Positions 22,864-35,134 of a DNA stretch of 64,000 nt are shown here, piece by piece; the stretch's first letter is position 1; the number at the start of each line of letters is the position of its first letter. Both the position numbers and the translations under genes were made by a program. Origin of the DNA: Oxytropis ochrocephala (Eukaryota > Streptophyta > Magnoliopsida > Fabales > Fabaceae); contig CM037089.1 in NCBI GenBank assembly GCA_020916435.1, positions 111,991,315 to 112,055,314 of the forward strand, read 5' to 3'. Under the pieces are notes generated by a model. It worked only from the letters and a program-made list of their open reading frames with translations. It had not been told where the DNA came from and ran no database searches.

Positions 22864-25439
22864 GTAGATATAACGAATACATTTTGATGAAGAAAATAGT
22901 CATAAAAGTTTTTACAAACATGCTCTATTGCTATGAATAACACATGAAAAAATATTTTGTAAAAGAACATAAATCGGGAAAATAACTTATATCAATGTAT
23001 AAATCAGTTCAATACATGTCCAATACTTATCCATAGAGTCCTGAGATGGTTTAGAATAGGGTTAGGGAGCGTCAAAATCGAATCGGAAAGAGTTTGAAGT
23101 GAAAACGGTGAAACGAATAGTGATCTGCACGGTTCGTGCTTGACAAGCACGCTTCGTGTGTTCCCGTCAGCACACCAGAATTTCCATTTCCGTTCTCTTT
23201 CGATTCCTCACTTTTTCCTTATAGAATCCTAAACCATTCCCACACATCAATACAGTTCAACTACAGCAGAACGAAGGCAAATAATGTAAAACCTCATCAT
23301 TTTCAAACAACATCAAACCACAACACAATCGGTCCAAAAGCCGAAATCATGTCACATTTTGAAATAAAAGTCCTAAAACAACTTGGACACAAAATTTAAC
23401 ACCAATTTGACATCTCCTTCAGTCCCAATAGTACAAAATTTCCAAGTAACATTTTAAAACTATAGAACTCACAGTTTTGACATAGAGGAGACTATACTCG
23501 AACCCAACCTCACTATCACTTGAGCATGTAACCACATGAACAATTAACTATTAACTCAAAGTTTAATCTGACATAAAATCATAAGCTAATGAAAGTTAAT
23601 CATTTAATTTTGACAAATCACATCATGTTCACGAAACAAGCCAAATTGAAACACTGAAAATGTCGAAACTTCAAGTTATACTATCTTAATTGAGATAATG
23701 AAAATATACCACTACATGGCATTTCATTTTAGCACACCAACTTCAAGTCAATTAAGCACAAGTCAAACTTAAACTCACACGCATCACAAATCACGAGAAA
23801 TAAGACCTACTCAATCGAGCATACATAGAGGAATGCACAACAGTTACTTCTTATATCTAAGTGAACTTGAAGGTCATTCTATACCAAACCATTTATCCTC
23901 ACTGTCTAAAAGAGAATCGTTCGGCAATCAACATAATTGTTTTCACCACACAACCAGGGCCATGCAAAGACATGCAATCATAGGAGCAGTCAACTTATAG
24001 CGAAGATGTCAATCAAGTGTAAAAATATTCAACAAGCAGTCCTTCAAATACTGTCAAGTAAATAACTCACCAAGGTTAGGTTATATAAAAGTACTTTCTA
24101 GATTCCAACAAAACTAATCAAGCAATCAATCAAACCAATAAGTCATGTGGTTCAATGCACGAAAAATCTTAGCACGTAAACTGATCATCAAACTATCTCA
24201 TCATGAGAGACATAACATTTTTTGAACCAATTCACAAATGAAAAAAGGTTCACCTCAAAATCCATAAGGAATTATACTGAAGGACAACTTACAACCACCA
24301 CACTGAAAGAAACCCTATTCTATTCTTACTTAACCGACCTCTAAACAAGACTTAGACATGCACTTGAAACCAACTCGATACCTAAAGGTGTAGGAAAAAC
24401 TTCTCGGCAATTGGGATACTGCCTGAAGTGCAAGAAGACTTATAACAAAGATTTAGGTCTACCGAATGTCAAACAATCCTAACTACTAAGGGGTTTTTGC
24501 TCTAGGGAAGAAAAACGCAATACTAACAAGCAGACCACGGTTTTTAGTGAATAGCACAACAATGGCTACAAAGTTTTTAAGATTTGATTTAAATAAGAAA
24601 GGCAACAAACCTGGTTGTGGAGTCAAAGTGATCTACTCTGGAACTATGGCTGAATCGGAAAACCGAGGGTTTATAACTACACAATAGCTATATTCTTATG
24701 CCGCACAAGGCGTGCCGACATGGATTCCTAGAGAGTCGAGACGATAACTAACTTGGAATATGAAAGGAATGATATTAGCAATCATAGGTATAACCTAGTC
24801 ATTCCTAATACCACGAACATATACAAAACAAACGGCGTCAAAGACAATGAACATTACCTGCACTTAGGAACCCAATTAGGAGTCTTGATCCTACTTAAAA
24901 GAATATTCGGTGAGAACATAAGAACTTCAGGAAGAATTTGTGGTCTCAAATAAACCGATGCGGAGTTTCAATCAACGCAGAAAGCCAAACAATATAAACT
25001 GGAAAAGAGAGGTCAGAATGCTAACATGGAATATCTGTTTGCTACTTGAAAAGAACACTTGGAACACTTACTCATGTTTAGACAAGACTTCCTGTGTGGA
25101 TAGACAACCCTTTGGCTGACAACCTCAAAACTTCGCGTTGACCCCACGATCGTCGGATTCTTATATAGTCGTATCTTCATATCTTGATAACTTCTTTAGA
25201 TGCTGATTGTGTAAGAAACTTATAACTATGTCACTACTTTAGATAGACGATCGTGAGATCTTTACATTCCAAACATGCAAGTTTTCAACAAAATTAGAGC
25301 ATCTCATATTAATCAACCCTTGATTTACAATGTATTTCATTGTTTCCCTTTGACTTCTTGACTTCTCCCTAAAATCATGGCTTCTCCCTAGATATGTAGC
25401 ATCATTTTTTATACTAATATTATTTTTCCTAGATGTTTT
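22864..25439. other. Repeat-like DNA without identifiable genes
   Basis: Long A/C-rich stretch with no open frame above 90 codons that resembles a protein. The block at 23120-23165 (tgcacggttcgtgcttgaca) resembles LTR sequence common in legume gypsy elements. The remainder could be the body of a minus-strand LTR or untranslated retroelement DNA. No boundaries or TSD found. Confidence 0.3.
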
Positions 25440-26048
25440 GTGTGTGAAATGATGGCAATCCTCAGTTTCTGGTTTTAGCCATTTAGCGCGTGCCACGTGT
25501 CACTCCCAGATAGGACAGGTTTTGAATATCGGTTAAAACCGTTGGAGCTCTGTTCTTGGCGCCAACGGCTCGGTTTGATTCCAATTTATAGTTTTAAGCT
25601 CTCATTTCGTTTGTAATCGATCTGTAATCCATAATTGGGTGTGTGTGAGAGATATACACTGGGAATTAGGGTTTCAGGGAAGTGAGGGGGTTGAATCAAA
25701 TTGGGATTTCATTATCTTGTACAATTGGATCTTGAATCATTGAATGCAATCGAATTAAGTTTGTTTGCTTAATTCCCGCACGTAGATATCACTCTGATAT
25801 CGAACTGGGTGAACAATTGCGCGCGTGTTTGATTGATTGTGTTGATTTTACGTTTATCCCCAAATTCATCGCGTTAGGGTTCTTAAATTGGGAATTCTGG
25901 AATTGAACGATTAATTACCGAATTGAAGTCAAAGATTGAACAATTAGGTAATTGCGATCGTGTCTGAATCGATTGTTGTAAGAAATTCACGAATCTTGGG
26001 TCTCAATTCTCAACAATTGGTATCAGTAGCAACGTTGAGGAATTGTCC

Positions 26049-27090
26049 ATGGAAATGACAAAGTATAACATTGAGAAGTTCGGTGGCAAGAATGACTTTG
26101 GTCCATGGAAGATGAAGATGCGTGCAATGCTAGTGCAACAAGGTTTGGAGGAGGCTCTGGAAGGGAGGATAAACTACCGAAACAATGACCGTGAAAGAAA
26201 GAAAAGAAGGAGATGATGAACAAGGCCTATAGTGCTATTATTCTTTGCTTAGGAGACAAGGTTCTTAGAGAAATATCTAAAGAAAAATCATTGCAGACTA
26301 TTTGGCTAAAACTTGAAAGTCTTTACATGACCAAGTCTTTGGCAAATAGGCTCTACACAAGCAAAGGCTTTACACTTTCAAGATGCAACTGGTACATCTA
26401 TTGTAGATCATATTGACGAGTTTAATAAGTTGATCTTGGATCTTGAGAATATTGATGTGAAGGTTGATGATGAAGACCAGGGCCTTATTGCTCATAAGAT
26501 CTCTCGAATAGCTCGTATGATATACTAGCCGATACTCTCATCTATGGGAGGAATCAATCACACTTGAAGAGGTTCAAGCTGCTCTCATGTCAAAAGAATT
26601 GTCCAAGAAGAAGGACACAACAAGGAGAATGATCAAAGTGAAAGTCTTATGGTTAGAGGAAGACTGATAAAAGAGAAGGAAAAGGTAAAAACAGTGTCAG
26701 ATCTAAATCTAAACCTAAACACAATAGATGCTACATTTGTAATAAGGAAGGGCATTATAAGAACAAATGTCCAGAGAAGAAGAATGCCAAGAATCAAAAG
26801 AATGATGATGAAGGAAGTGCATCCTTTGCCTCTCGATGGCTATGAAAGTCGTGAAGTTCTTATTCTTTGCGAGAATATGACCTCGATGCAGCAATCACCG
26901 AGTGCAATGATATCTGGGCAATAGACTCAGCATATCACATGTATGGATATGAGGGATGTGAGGTGCTTGTTGCTGCAGGGTATGATGGTAGTGAATCAAA
27001 TGCAACTACTGAGGCTAAATGCATTGATGATTGGGCAATGGATTTTGCTGCTCTCATATCACATGTGCCACGAAGGAATGGTTCGTAGAC
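26049..27090 (+). pseudogene. Copia gag and protease region, broken
   Basis: Starts MEMTKYNIEKFGGKNDFGPW at 26049, the usual Tork gag beginning. The frame breaks near 26210 and 26380. A CCHC zinc knuckle (CYICNKEGHYKNKCPEKK) is at about 26730-26785 in another frame. The protease motif expected as WxxDSG reads WAIDSA near 26910 and WAMDFA near 27035, so the catalytic DSG is lost. No functional Gag can be made. Confidence 0.75.
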
Positions 27091-27145
27091 TACAAGCCTT
27101 ACAATGCGGGACATGTCCTCATGGGAAATCACATAGGTTTGCAAG

Positions 27146-28679
27146 GTGCGTGGAATAGGCAATCGTGTGAGACTCAGATTGATAGATGGCACGATAAAGC
27201 TTCTTACAAATGTGAGGCATGTTCTTGACCTAAGAAGACCACTTATATCATTGGGAATGCTTGAAGATGCAGGTTATAGCTTCAAAGGTGAAAATGGCAT
27301 CCTCAAAGTCATGAAGGGATCTAGAGTTGTAATGAAAGGTGAAAGGAAAGGTAACAAGCTTTACATACTCCAAGGCAATCATCACAAGAGAAGTTAATGT
27401 TGCGGACTCTCAGCGAGTTAGCAAGACACTCATATGGCACCAAAGACTCGGGCATATGAGTGAGAAGAGACTGAAGGAGATGGAGAAGCAAGGTTTACTA
27501 GGTAATGATAAGGTAGAGCAACTTGAATTTTGTGAACACCGTGTGTAATGGGGAAGCGGACAAGAGTGAAGTTCTCCACAGAATACACAAGACAAAAGAC
27601 AAGCTTGGCTACATCCACTGCACCTTTGGGGACCTGCTCAGACACCAACTCATGGTGGAAAAAGGTATGTCTTAACTCTTACTGATGATTACAGTAGGAA
27701 AGTATGGATTTACTTGTTAAAAACAAAAGATGAGGCATTCAACTCATTTGTTGAATGGAAAAAGAAAGTAGAAAATCAAACTGGTATGAAGGTTAAAGCT
27801 CTTAGAACTGATAATGGACTTGAATTCTGCAATGATGAGTTTAATAGATTTTGTAAGGATAATGGAATCTATAGAAACATGACTGTTAGGGGAACACCAC
27901 AACAGAATGGACTTGCAGAAAGGTTAAATAGAACTTTGCTAGAAAAGGTTAGATGTATGTTGACTTGTGCTAAATTACCTAAAAGTTTCTGGGGTGAGGC
28001 AATTCATACTGCATGCTACCTAGTAAATAGAAGTCCATCTACTGCATTGAGCTTTAAGACTCCACAAGAGATATGGACTGGAGAAACACCTAAAATAGAT
28101 CATTTGAGAGTGTTTGGTTGTCTCCGCATCTTTGTCATATCGTAAGGTAAACTTGAGCCAAGGTCAAAGAAAGGAATTTTTGTTGGCTACCCTGATGGAG
28201 TGAAGGGTTATAGAGTGTGGTTACCAGAAGAAAGAAAGTGTATCATTAGTAGGGATGTAGTATTCCATGAATCAAAATTGAGCAACAATAAGAGTGTGAG
28301 TGAGACACTAGAGAAGCCAGATCAGAATAGTGAGTTTCAAATTGAGGTGGAGTTATCAAATAAGAATAAAACCAATGGTGTTGTTGAAAATCAAACTGAA
28401 AATCAAGACACGACCTCTCAAGCTAGTTCTGATTCTGAAGTTGAACTTGATGAACCAACCAATGACTATGTGTTGGTAAGAGATAGAGTAAGAGACAAAT
28501 CGGGCCACCAAATAGACTTGGTTATGACTCGTAGAGATCGCTTATGCTCTCAACACACAATGAAGAGTTCATTAATGAGGATCCATCAAGCTATCAAGAA
28601 GCTATGGCAAGTAAACACAAGCAACAAAGTGGTTAATTGCCATGGAAGAGGAAATGCCATCAACTGCGAGAAAAAATGA
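27146..28679 (+). pseudogene. Copia integrase region, broken
   Basis: GAG-pre-integrase block WHQRLGHMSEKRLKEME at about 27435. The integrase core is open at 27714-28145 (RTDNGLEFCNDEF; TPQQNGLAERLNRTLLEKVR), giving the second Asp and the Glu of the DDE triad. Stops interrupt the first part near 27545 and 27680. The integrase C-terminal region runs on in 28200-28679 with an acidic linker. Confidence 0.8.
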
Positions 28680-28903
28680 AACATGGAAATTGATCAAGAA
28701 ACCTATCGGTGTGAAGCTTGTAGGATGCAAATGGATATACAAGCTTAAGGAAGGCATCACGATAATAGTCCACCTAGATTCAAGGCAAGGTTAGTAGCAA
28801 GGGGTATACTCAAAGGGAAGGAATTGATTACTCGGAAATTTTCTCACCTGTTGTCAAGCATACTTCAATAAGGGTCATTTTATCTCTAGTTGCGCAGTAC
28901 AAA

Positions 28904-30147
28904 ATGCAATTAGAGCAAATGGATGTAAAAACAGCATTTTTACATGGTATACTTGAAGAGAAAATCTACATGACACAACCAAAGGGCTTTGAGGTAAAGG
29001 GGAAGGAAGAGCAGGTATGTCTTCTGCAGAAATCACTCTATGGACTGAAACAATCTCCTAGGCAGTGGTATAAAAGGTTTGATGCATACATGATAAACAT
29101 TAAGTTCAAAAGGTGCAGTCATGATAGTTGTGTTTACTTTAAACAACTAAATGACAACAGCTATATCTACCTATTGCTATATGTAGATGACATGCTCATT
29201 GCTTGCAAGCATAGCAATGAAATTGACAGACTGAAACAATTGCTCCACAAAGAGTTTGAAATGAAGGATCTTGGCAAAGCAAGCAAGATACTAGGGATGG
29301 AAATCATCAGAAATGAAGCAACATCAAGTTTATGCATATCTCAACGAAGTTATGCACAAAAGGTAGTGAGTAGGTTTAACATGACAGATGGAAAACCAAC
29401 TAAGGTACCTCTAGCAGCTCATTTCAAACTATCAAAAGAGGACAGTCCTGTCACAGATGCAGAAAAGGAACAAATGGAGGGAATACCCTATGCAAGTGCA
29501 GTGGGAAGCCTCATGTATGCTATGGTGTGTACTAGGCCTGATCTAGCCTATGCACTAAGTCTGGTTAGTAGGTATCTTGCAGAACCAGGACAACAACATT
29601 GGCAAGTCACAAATATATTCTAAGGTACCTAAATGGATCTGCAAATGTGGGTCTGGTCTACAATGAAGGAAGCCAAAACTCAGGTGGAGTTGAGGGGTAT
29701 GTGGATTCAGATTTTGCAGGGGATCGTGACAAGAGAAGGTCACTTACAGGTTATGTTTTCACCTTGTTTGGTAATACAATAAGTTGGAAAGCTTCACTTC
29801 AGCATGTGGTTGCTTTATCCACAACTGAAGCTGAGTACATTGGAGTTACTGAGGCAGTTAAGGAAGCTCTTTGGCTCAAGGGATTGATAAATGAACTTGG
29901 AGTCAAACAAGAGAGTGTAAATGTGTTTTGTGACAACCAAAGTGCCATACATTTGTGTAGAAATAGTGCCTACCATGAAAGAACAAAGCACATAGATACA
30001 CGGCTTCACTGGATTAAGGATATCATAGCTCAAGGCTCTGTGAAAATTCAGAAAGTGCATACTGCTCAGAATCCTGCGGATTTCATAACTAAGGTTGTTC
30101 CTCTAAGCAAGTTCAAGCTTTGCTTGAATTTGCTAAGTGTTGGTTAA
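28904..30147 (+). pseudogene. Copia reverse transcriptase and RNase H, one frame break
   Basis: RT is open at 28904-29623, with MDVKTAFLHGILEEKIYM, the stretch SLYGLKQSPRQWYKRFD and the catalytic LLYVDDMLIA. RNase H is open at 29599-30147, with YVDSDFAGDRDKRRSLTGYV, ALSTTEAEYIGVTEAVKEA and KHIDTRLHWIKD. The two overlap in different frames near 29600, so a single indel separates them. The RT start upstream (28680-28900) is also broken. Confidence 0.85.
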
Positions 30148-30801
30148 ATAGTTGATGAAGATTGAATTAAGCTTCAGCTGATAATTCTGGTTGCATTGTA
30201 AGGTTGATTGCCAAGGTGGAGATTGAAATGATGTGGCAATCCTCAGTTTCTGGTTTTAGCCATTTAGCGCGTGCCACGTGTCACTCCCAGATAGGACATG
30301 TTTTGAATATCGGTTAAAACCGTTGGAGCTTTGTTCTTGGCGCCAACGGCTCGGTTTGATTCCAATTTATAGTTTTAAGCTCTCATTTCGTTTGTAATCG
30401 ATCTGTAATCCATAATTGGGTGTGTGTGAGAGATATACACTGGGAATTAGGGTTTCAGGGAAGTGAGGGGGTTGAATCAAATTGGGATTTCATTATCTTG
30501 TACAATTGGATCTTGAATCATTGAATGCAATCTGAATTAAGCTGTTGCTTAATTCCCCAGACGTAGATATCACTCTGATATCGAACTGGGTGAACAATTG
30601 CGCGCGTGTTTGATTGATTGTGTTGATTTTACGTTTATCCCCAAATTCATCGCGTTAGGGTTCTTAAATTGGGAATTCTGGAATTGAACGATTAATTACC
30701 GAATTGAAGTCAAAGATTGAACAATTAGGTAATTGCGATCGTGTCTGAATCGATTGTTGTAAGAAATTCACGAATCTTGGGTCTCAATTCTCAACAGTGT
30801 G

Positions 30802-32377
30802 CATGTTGTCTTTTTATGAGAACCGAAAGTTTTTGATCTTCTAATGTATTTAGGAGTTAATATTATGCCAGAATATTATTACTTGATTTTGGTGTTGTTG
30901 CACCTTCCACTAAAAGTCATTGGAATATCAAAAGTCTCACCCCACTAGTACTGATCCATTCCCAGAAGTGAATGTAGCAACACTATGGGAAAACATGTGG
31001 TTGCGGTCTTGATCATAGTCTCAATGGAAATTATAAGAACACATCTTTCCAACAGAAGTGGAAAAAAGAAAAAAAAGAAAAAGAAAAAAAAAGGTGGGCA
31101 AAGTAGTAAAAGAATTGACAATATTTGATATCGGTGTGAAGGCCAATGTCATTGGGGCTGTACTTGCCATACGAAATATTTCTCTTATTTAGTGAAATGA
31201 GAAACTGATTTTAGTACTATATCTGGCCCTTGAAAGATAATTGAAGGCTCCGGAAGAGCTAATCTATTATTATTAAGAAATTTATAACAAGCTTGGAGGC
31301 TATTTGACAAAGATATGTTTTCTTCTACTATCTTATAGTTAATCTAACTTGTTATAATGTTTTGGTGTTCTTCCTTATAGCTTTTATATTATCATATTTC
31401 TTGCGTAGAAATTTTATTTAGCTACTATGGTTATCATGTTTTATATATATTCTTGATGAATTTCTGAAGAATTTAACATTCAAGCATCCCTATATCATGT
31501 TTGTCTACTTTAATTTGATGAATTTCAGAAGATTTCATCATTCAAGGATCCAAGAAGCATTGCACAAATAACAAAATATTGAAGCAACCTGTAGGATTGC
31601 CCAAAGTGTGAAGCTTTGTGATATAGTTCTTGAAGAACCAAACTTTTAGGCCATGTTTATAATCTAAAAGATCTATTTAATCTTAGTATATTTGAATCAA
31701 AGAAATATTAGAGAAATTTTATAAGCTCCTGGAGTAGCATAAATGAGAAAATATTTTCTATAATATTTTTTGAATCAAGATTATGAGATATTGTGATTGA
31801 AAGAATAATCACAAACCACTCCAATTGATTGAACTTCATTCCTAGAAGAGAATGAATTAAATTAAAAGTTTGGGTTACAACAAAAGTTGTGATTATGATC
31901 ATTGGTAAAATAAAGGTTACCATCATCCTTTATAGAAGATTTATTTGAATATTTTTGACCACCAAAATATGTTTGATTTGTGGTCAAGTTCTTGAAGAAC
32001 CACCTTTAGAGTGTGATTAAAATTTGTAAGATTACTTAATCTAGTATTCTTTGAAACAAAGAAAATTGAGAAAAAAAAGTTAGTTTGGTATTTTTGGTAG
32101 TGCGTATTTTAATAAAAGATATAGTTGATAATTGATAAAAAATGAGATAGAAAAAAAAGTTAGTTTAAGAGAAGGGTAGTTTGGTATTTTTAGTAGTGGG
32201 TGTTTTGATAAAAGATATAGTTGATTTTTGGTAGTGCGTATTTTAATAAAAGATATAGTTGATAGTTGATAAAAAGTGAGATAGAAAAAAAAGTTAGTTT
32301 AAGAAAAGAGTAGTTTGGTATTTTTAGTAGTGCGTGTTTTGATAAAAGATATAGTTGATTGATGAGACAGATGAAGT
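30802..32377 (+). mobile_element. Decayed copia relic (5' part)
   Basis: The segment 31165-31500 is an inverted copy of 19600-20020, i.e. the same copia family as the relic at 18988-22863 but here in plus orientation. An A-rich stretch (31060-31095) precedes it. From 32040 to 32350 short tandem units built on gttagtttaag / aaagatatagttgat repeat three to four times. No intact frame. Confidence 0.5.
32040..32358 (+). repeat. Degenerate tandem repeat
   Basis: Blocks tttttagtagtg.gtgttttgataaaagatatagttgat and tttttggtagtgcgtattttaataaaag alternate about four times with variable spacing, with attached gagatagaaaaaaaagttag segments. Confidence 0.7.
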
Positions 32378-32688
32378 TGTTAAAGAGTCCCACATCGGAT
32401 GTGATATGGCCTGAAAAAGAGTTTATAAGTGGGGACAATCCTCACCTTACAAACCGGTTTTGTGAGGTTGAGTTAGGCCTAAAACCACATTTTAAGATGT
32501 TATCAGAGCCTATCCACGATCCGTTGGGCCACCTGTTGTCGGATCATTCTCCAGATGTCTATTCCTGGGATCTGGGTCATTCTCCAGATGCCTATTTTGG
32601 GCCACTCGTCACGCTCCAGATGTCTGTTCATGGGCGTGAGGGGGGTGTTAAAGTGGGGTTGAGTTAGGCCTAAAACCACATTCTAAGA
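32378..32688 (+). mobile_element. TRIM (terminal-repeat retrotransposon in miniature), 3' LTR truncated
   Basis: 5' LTR about 32378-32497 (TGTTAAAGAGTCCCACATCGG start), then primer-site-like TTATCAGAGCC at 32500-32510. About 135 bp of interior ends in the purine tract GTGAGGGGGG. A short second LTR starts TGTTAAAG at 32646 and ends ACCACATTCTAAGA at 32688; its middle is deleted. Near-perfect TSD gaagt (32373-32377) / gaagc (32689-32693). The unit cccacatcggatgtgatatg is a widespread legume repeat. It sits inside the copia relic. Confidence 0.75.
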
Positions 32689-32693
32689 GAAGC

Positions 32694-33102
32694 AATTATT
32701 TTATGCATATACAAGGTATTTGTTTTGACCCAAATCAAGTTAGATTCCAAACCTACTATTTTCAACATATGGTGACATTGAAACATCATTATAATCTACA
32801 AGAAATCTATAGTTATTTGTTCTTCATATCAGACTCAAGCACCAACAATTCAAGGAAGAGACATTGAAGATAAAGCTCAATTGAAAGGATGATATATATC
32901 ACAGTGTATATTGGTTCAAATGTGTCAGGGGAGAAAATCTTGGTATCAATATTCTTAATTGAAGCTTCAAACAGGGGGAGAAAACTGCACTCTTTTTTCC
33001 TTTACCATGGTTTTGTCCCACAGTGTTTTCCTGGAAAGTTTTGATTACTTTTATAACATTGTATACTTTTTGGTTCAAATAACATTTATGTTAAAGGATT
33101 GA
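32694..33102 (+). mobile_element. Decayed copia relic (3' part)
   Basis: Resembles 22020-22380: an RNase H-end-like stretch (gacccaaatcaagttagattcc) followed by the copia tail gggggagaaaactgcactct (32973-32992) and ccatggttttgtcccac. It is the downstream part of the relic interrupted by the TRIM. Confidence 0.55.
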
Positions 33103-33112
33103 TAAATCAATT

Positions 33113-34301
<1,189 letters not shown>

Positions 34302-34409
34302 TAAATCAATTTTATAACGGTCCAGTTCTATCTACTATTGAATAGTCATCCAATCCACAACATCAAAAATTCAAAATTTTTGTGACCGACATCAAAATGA
34401 GGATATAAA

Positions 34410-34812
34410 CAGTGGCGGATCTTCACCAAAAAATTAGAGGGGGCCAAAATAGTAACAAATATATAAATAAAAATTAACTATGTATTGTAATAGTTTGTTT
34501 GGTTTCTTCAATCAAATTTATCTATGTCAATTTTAATGTCATGAGTTCAAATCTTGCTTTATGCAATTTTTATATTAATTTTTGAGAAAAATATACAAAT
34601 AATCTGCAAAAAGATATGCATTCATCACAAGAATTGAACTGGGACACTAAATACGCCAATAATGCTCTTAACTTCTCAATTTCTACTACTACTTTTATTG
34701 TTTAGTCATCATTTGGTTCTATATATTCCAATATCGAGTATATTTATATATTAACTTTATGGGAGTAGAGTGCATCACAGCACCCCATACCTCCCACTAA
34801 GATCCGCCTCTG
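34410..34812. mobile_element. hAT-type non-autonomous element
   Basis: Starts CAGTGGCGGATCTT and ends AAGATCCGCCTCTG (13 of 14 matching as inverted repeat), flanked by the perfect 8-bp TSD gatataaa at 34402-34409 and 34813-34820. CAGNGG ends plus an 8-bp TSD are the hAT signature. AT-rich interior, no coding. Confidence 0.9.
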
Positions 34813-35134
34813 GATATAAATCAAATTTTTTTGACAACAGAAACCAAATTTTTTATAGGTTATAAAAATCTCAAATGACGTGTAACTTTTATTTCAAAAA
34901 ACATCATTTTCCTCTAAAATCAATCATTTCAATATCATTTATTTCAAAAGAATTTTTTTATAAATTAATAATTTTTTTTGACACAAGTTATCATTAAATA
35001 ATTAAATATATCATTTCTTCCATCATTAAACAAACACTGCAGTAACTGAGCTTACCCCACCATGTCAAGCACTGCGGGAAGCAATGGCATGTGCATATAG
35101 CGGTGAACACAGAAATCAACACTGAAAGTAATAA

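Larger units (their letters stand above)
25445..30796 (+). mobile_element. Ty1/copia element, Tork (Tnt1-like) type, complete with LTRs
   Basis: LTRs 25445-26015 (571 bp) and 30224-30796 (573 bp) start TGAAATGATG and end CTCAACA; TSD gtgtg at 25440-25444 and 30797-30801. The primer site ATTGGTATCAGTAGC follows the left LTR, and AAGGTGGAGAT precedes the right LTR. Domain order gag, protease, integrase, RT, RNase H identifies copia. The LTRs differ by several substitutions and small indels, so it is older than the chromovirus insertions in the methyltransferase gene. The coding region carries stops and frameshifts. Confidence 0.93.

Noticed and set aside
32378..32688. Small 102-codon ORF (32359-32667)
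   Set aside because: Runs through TRIM LTR, primer site and interior; no protein similarity recognised.
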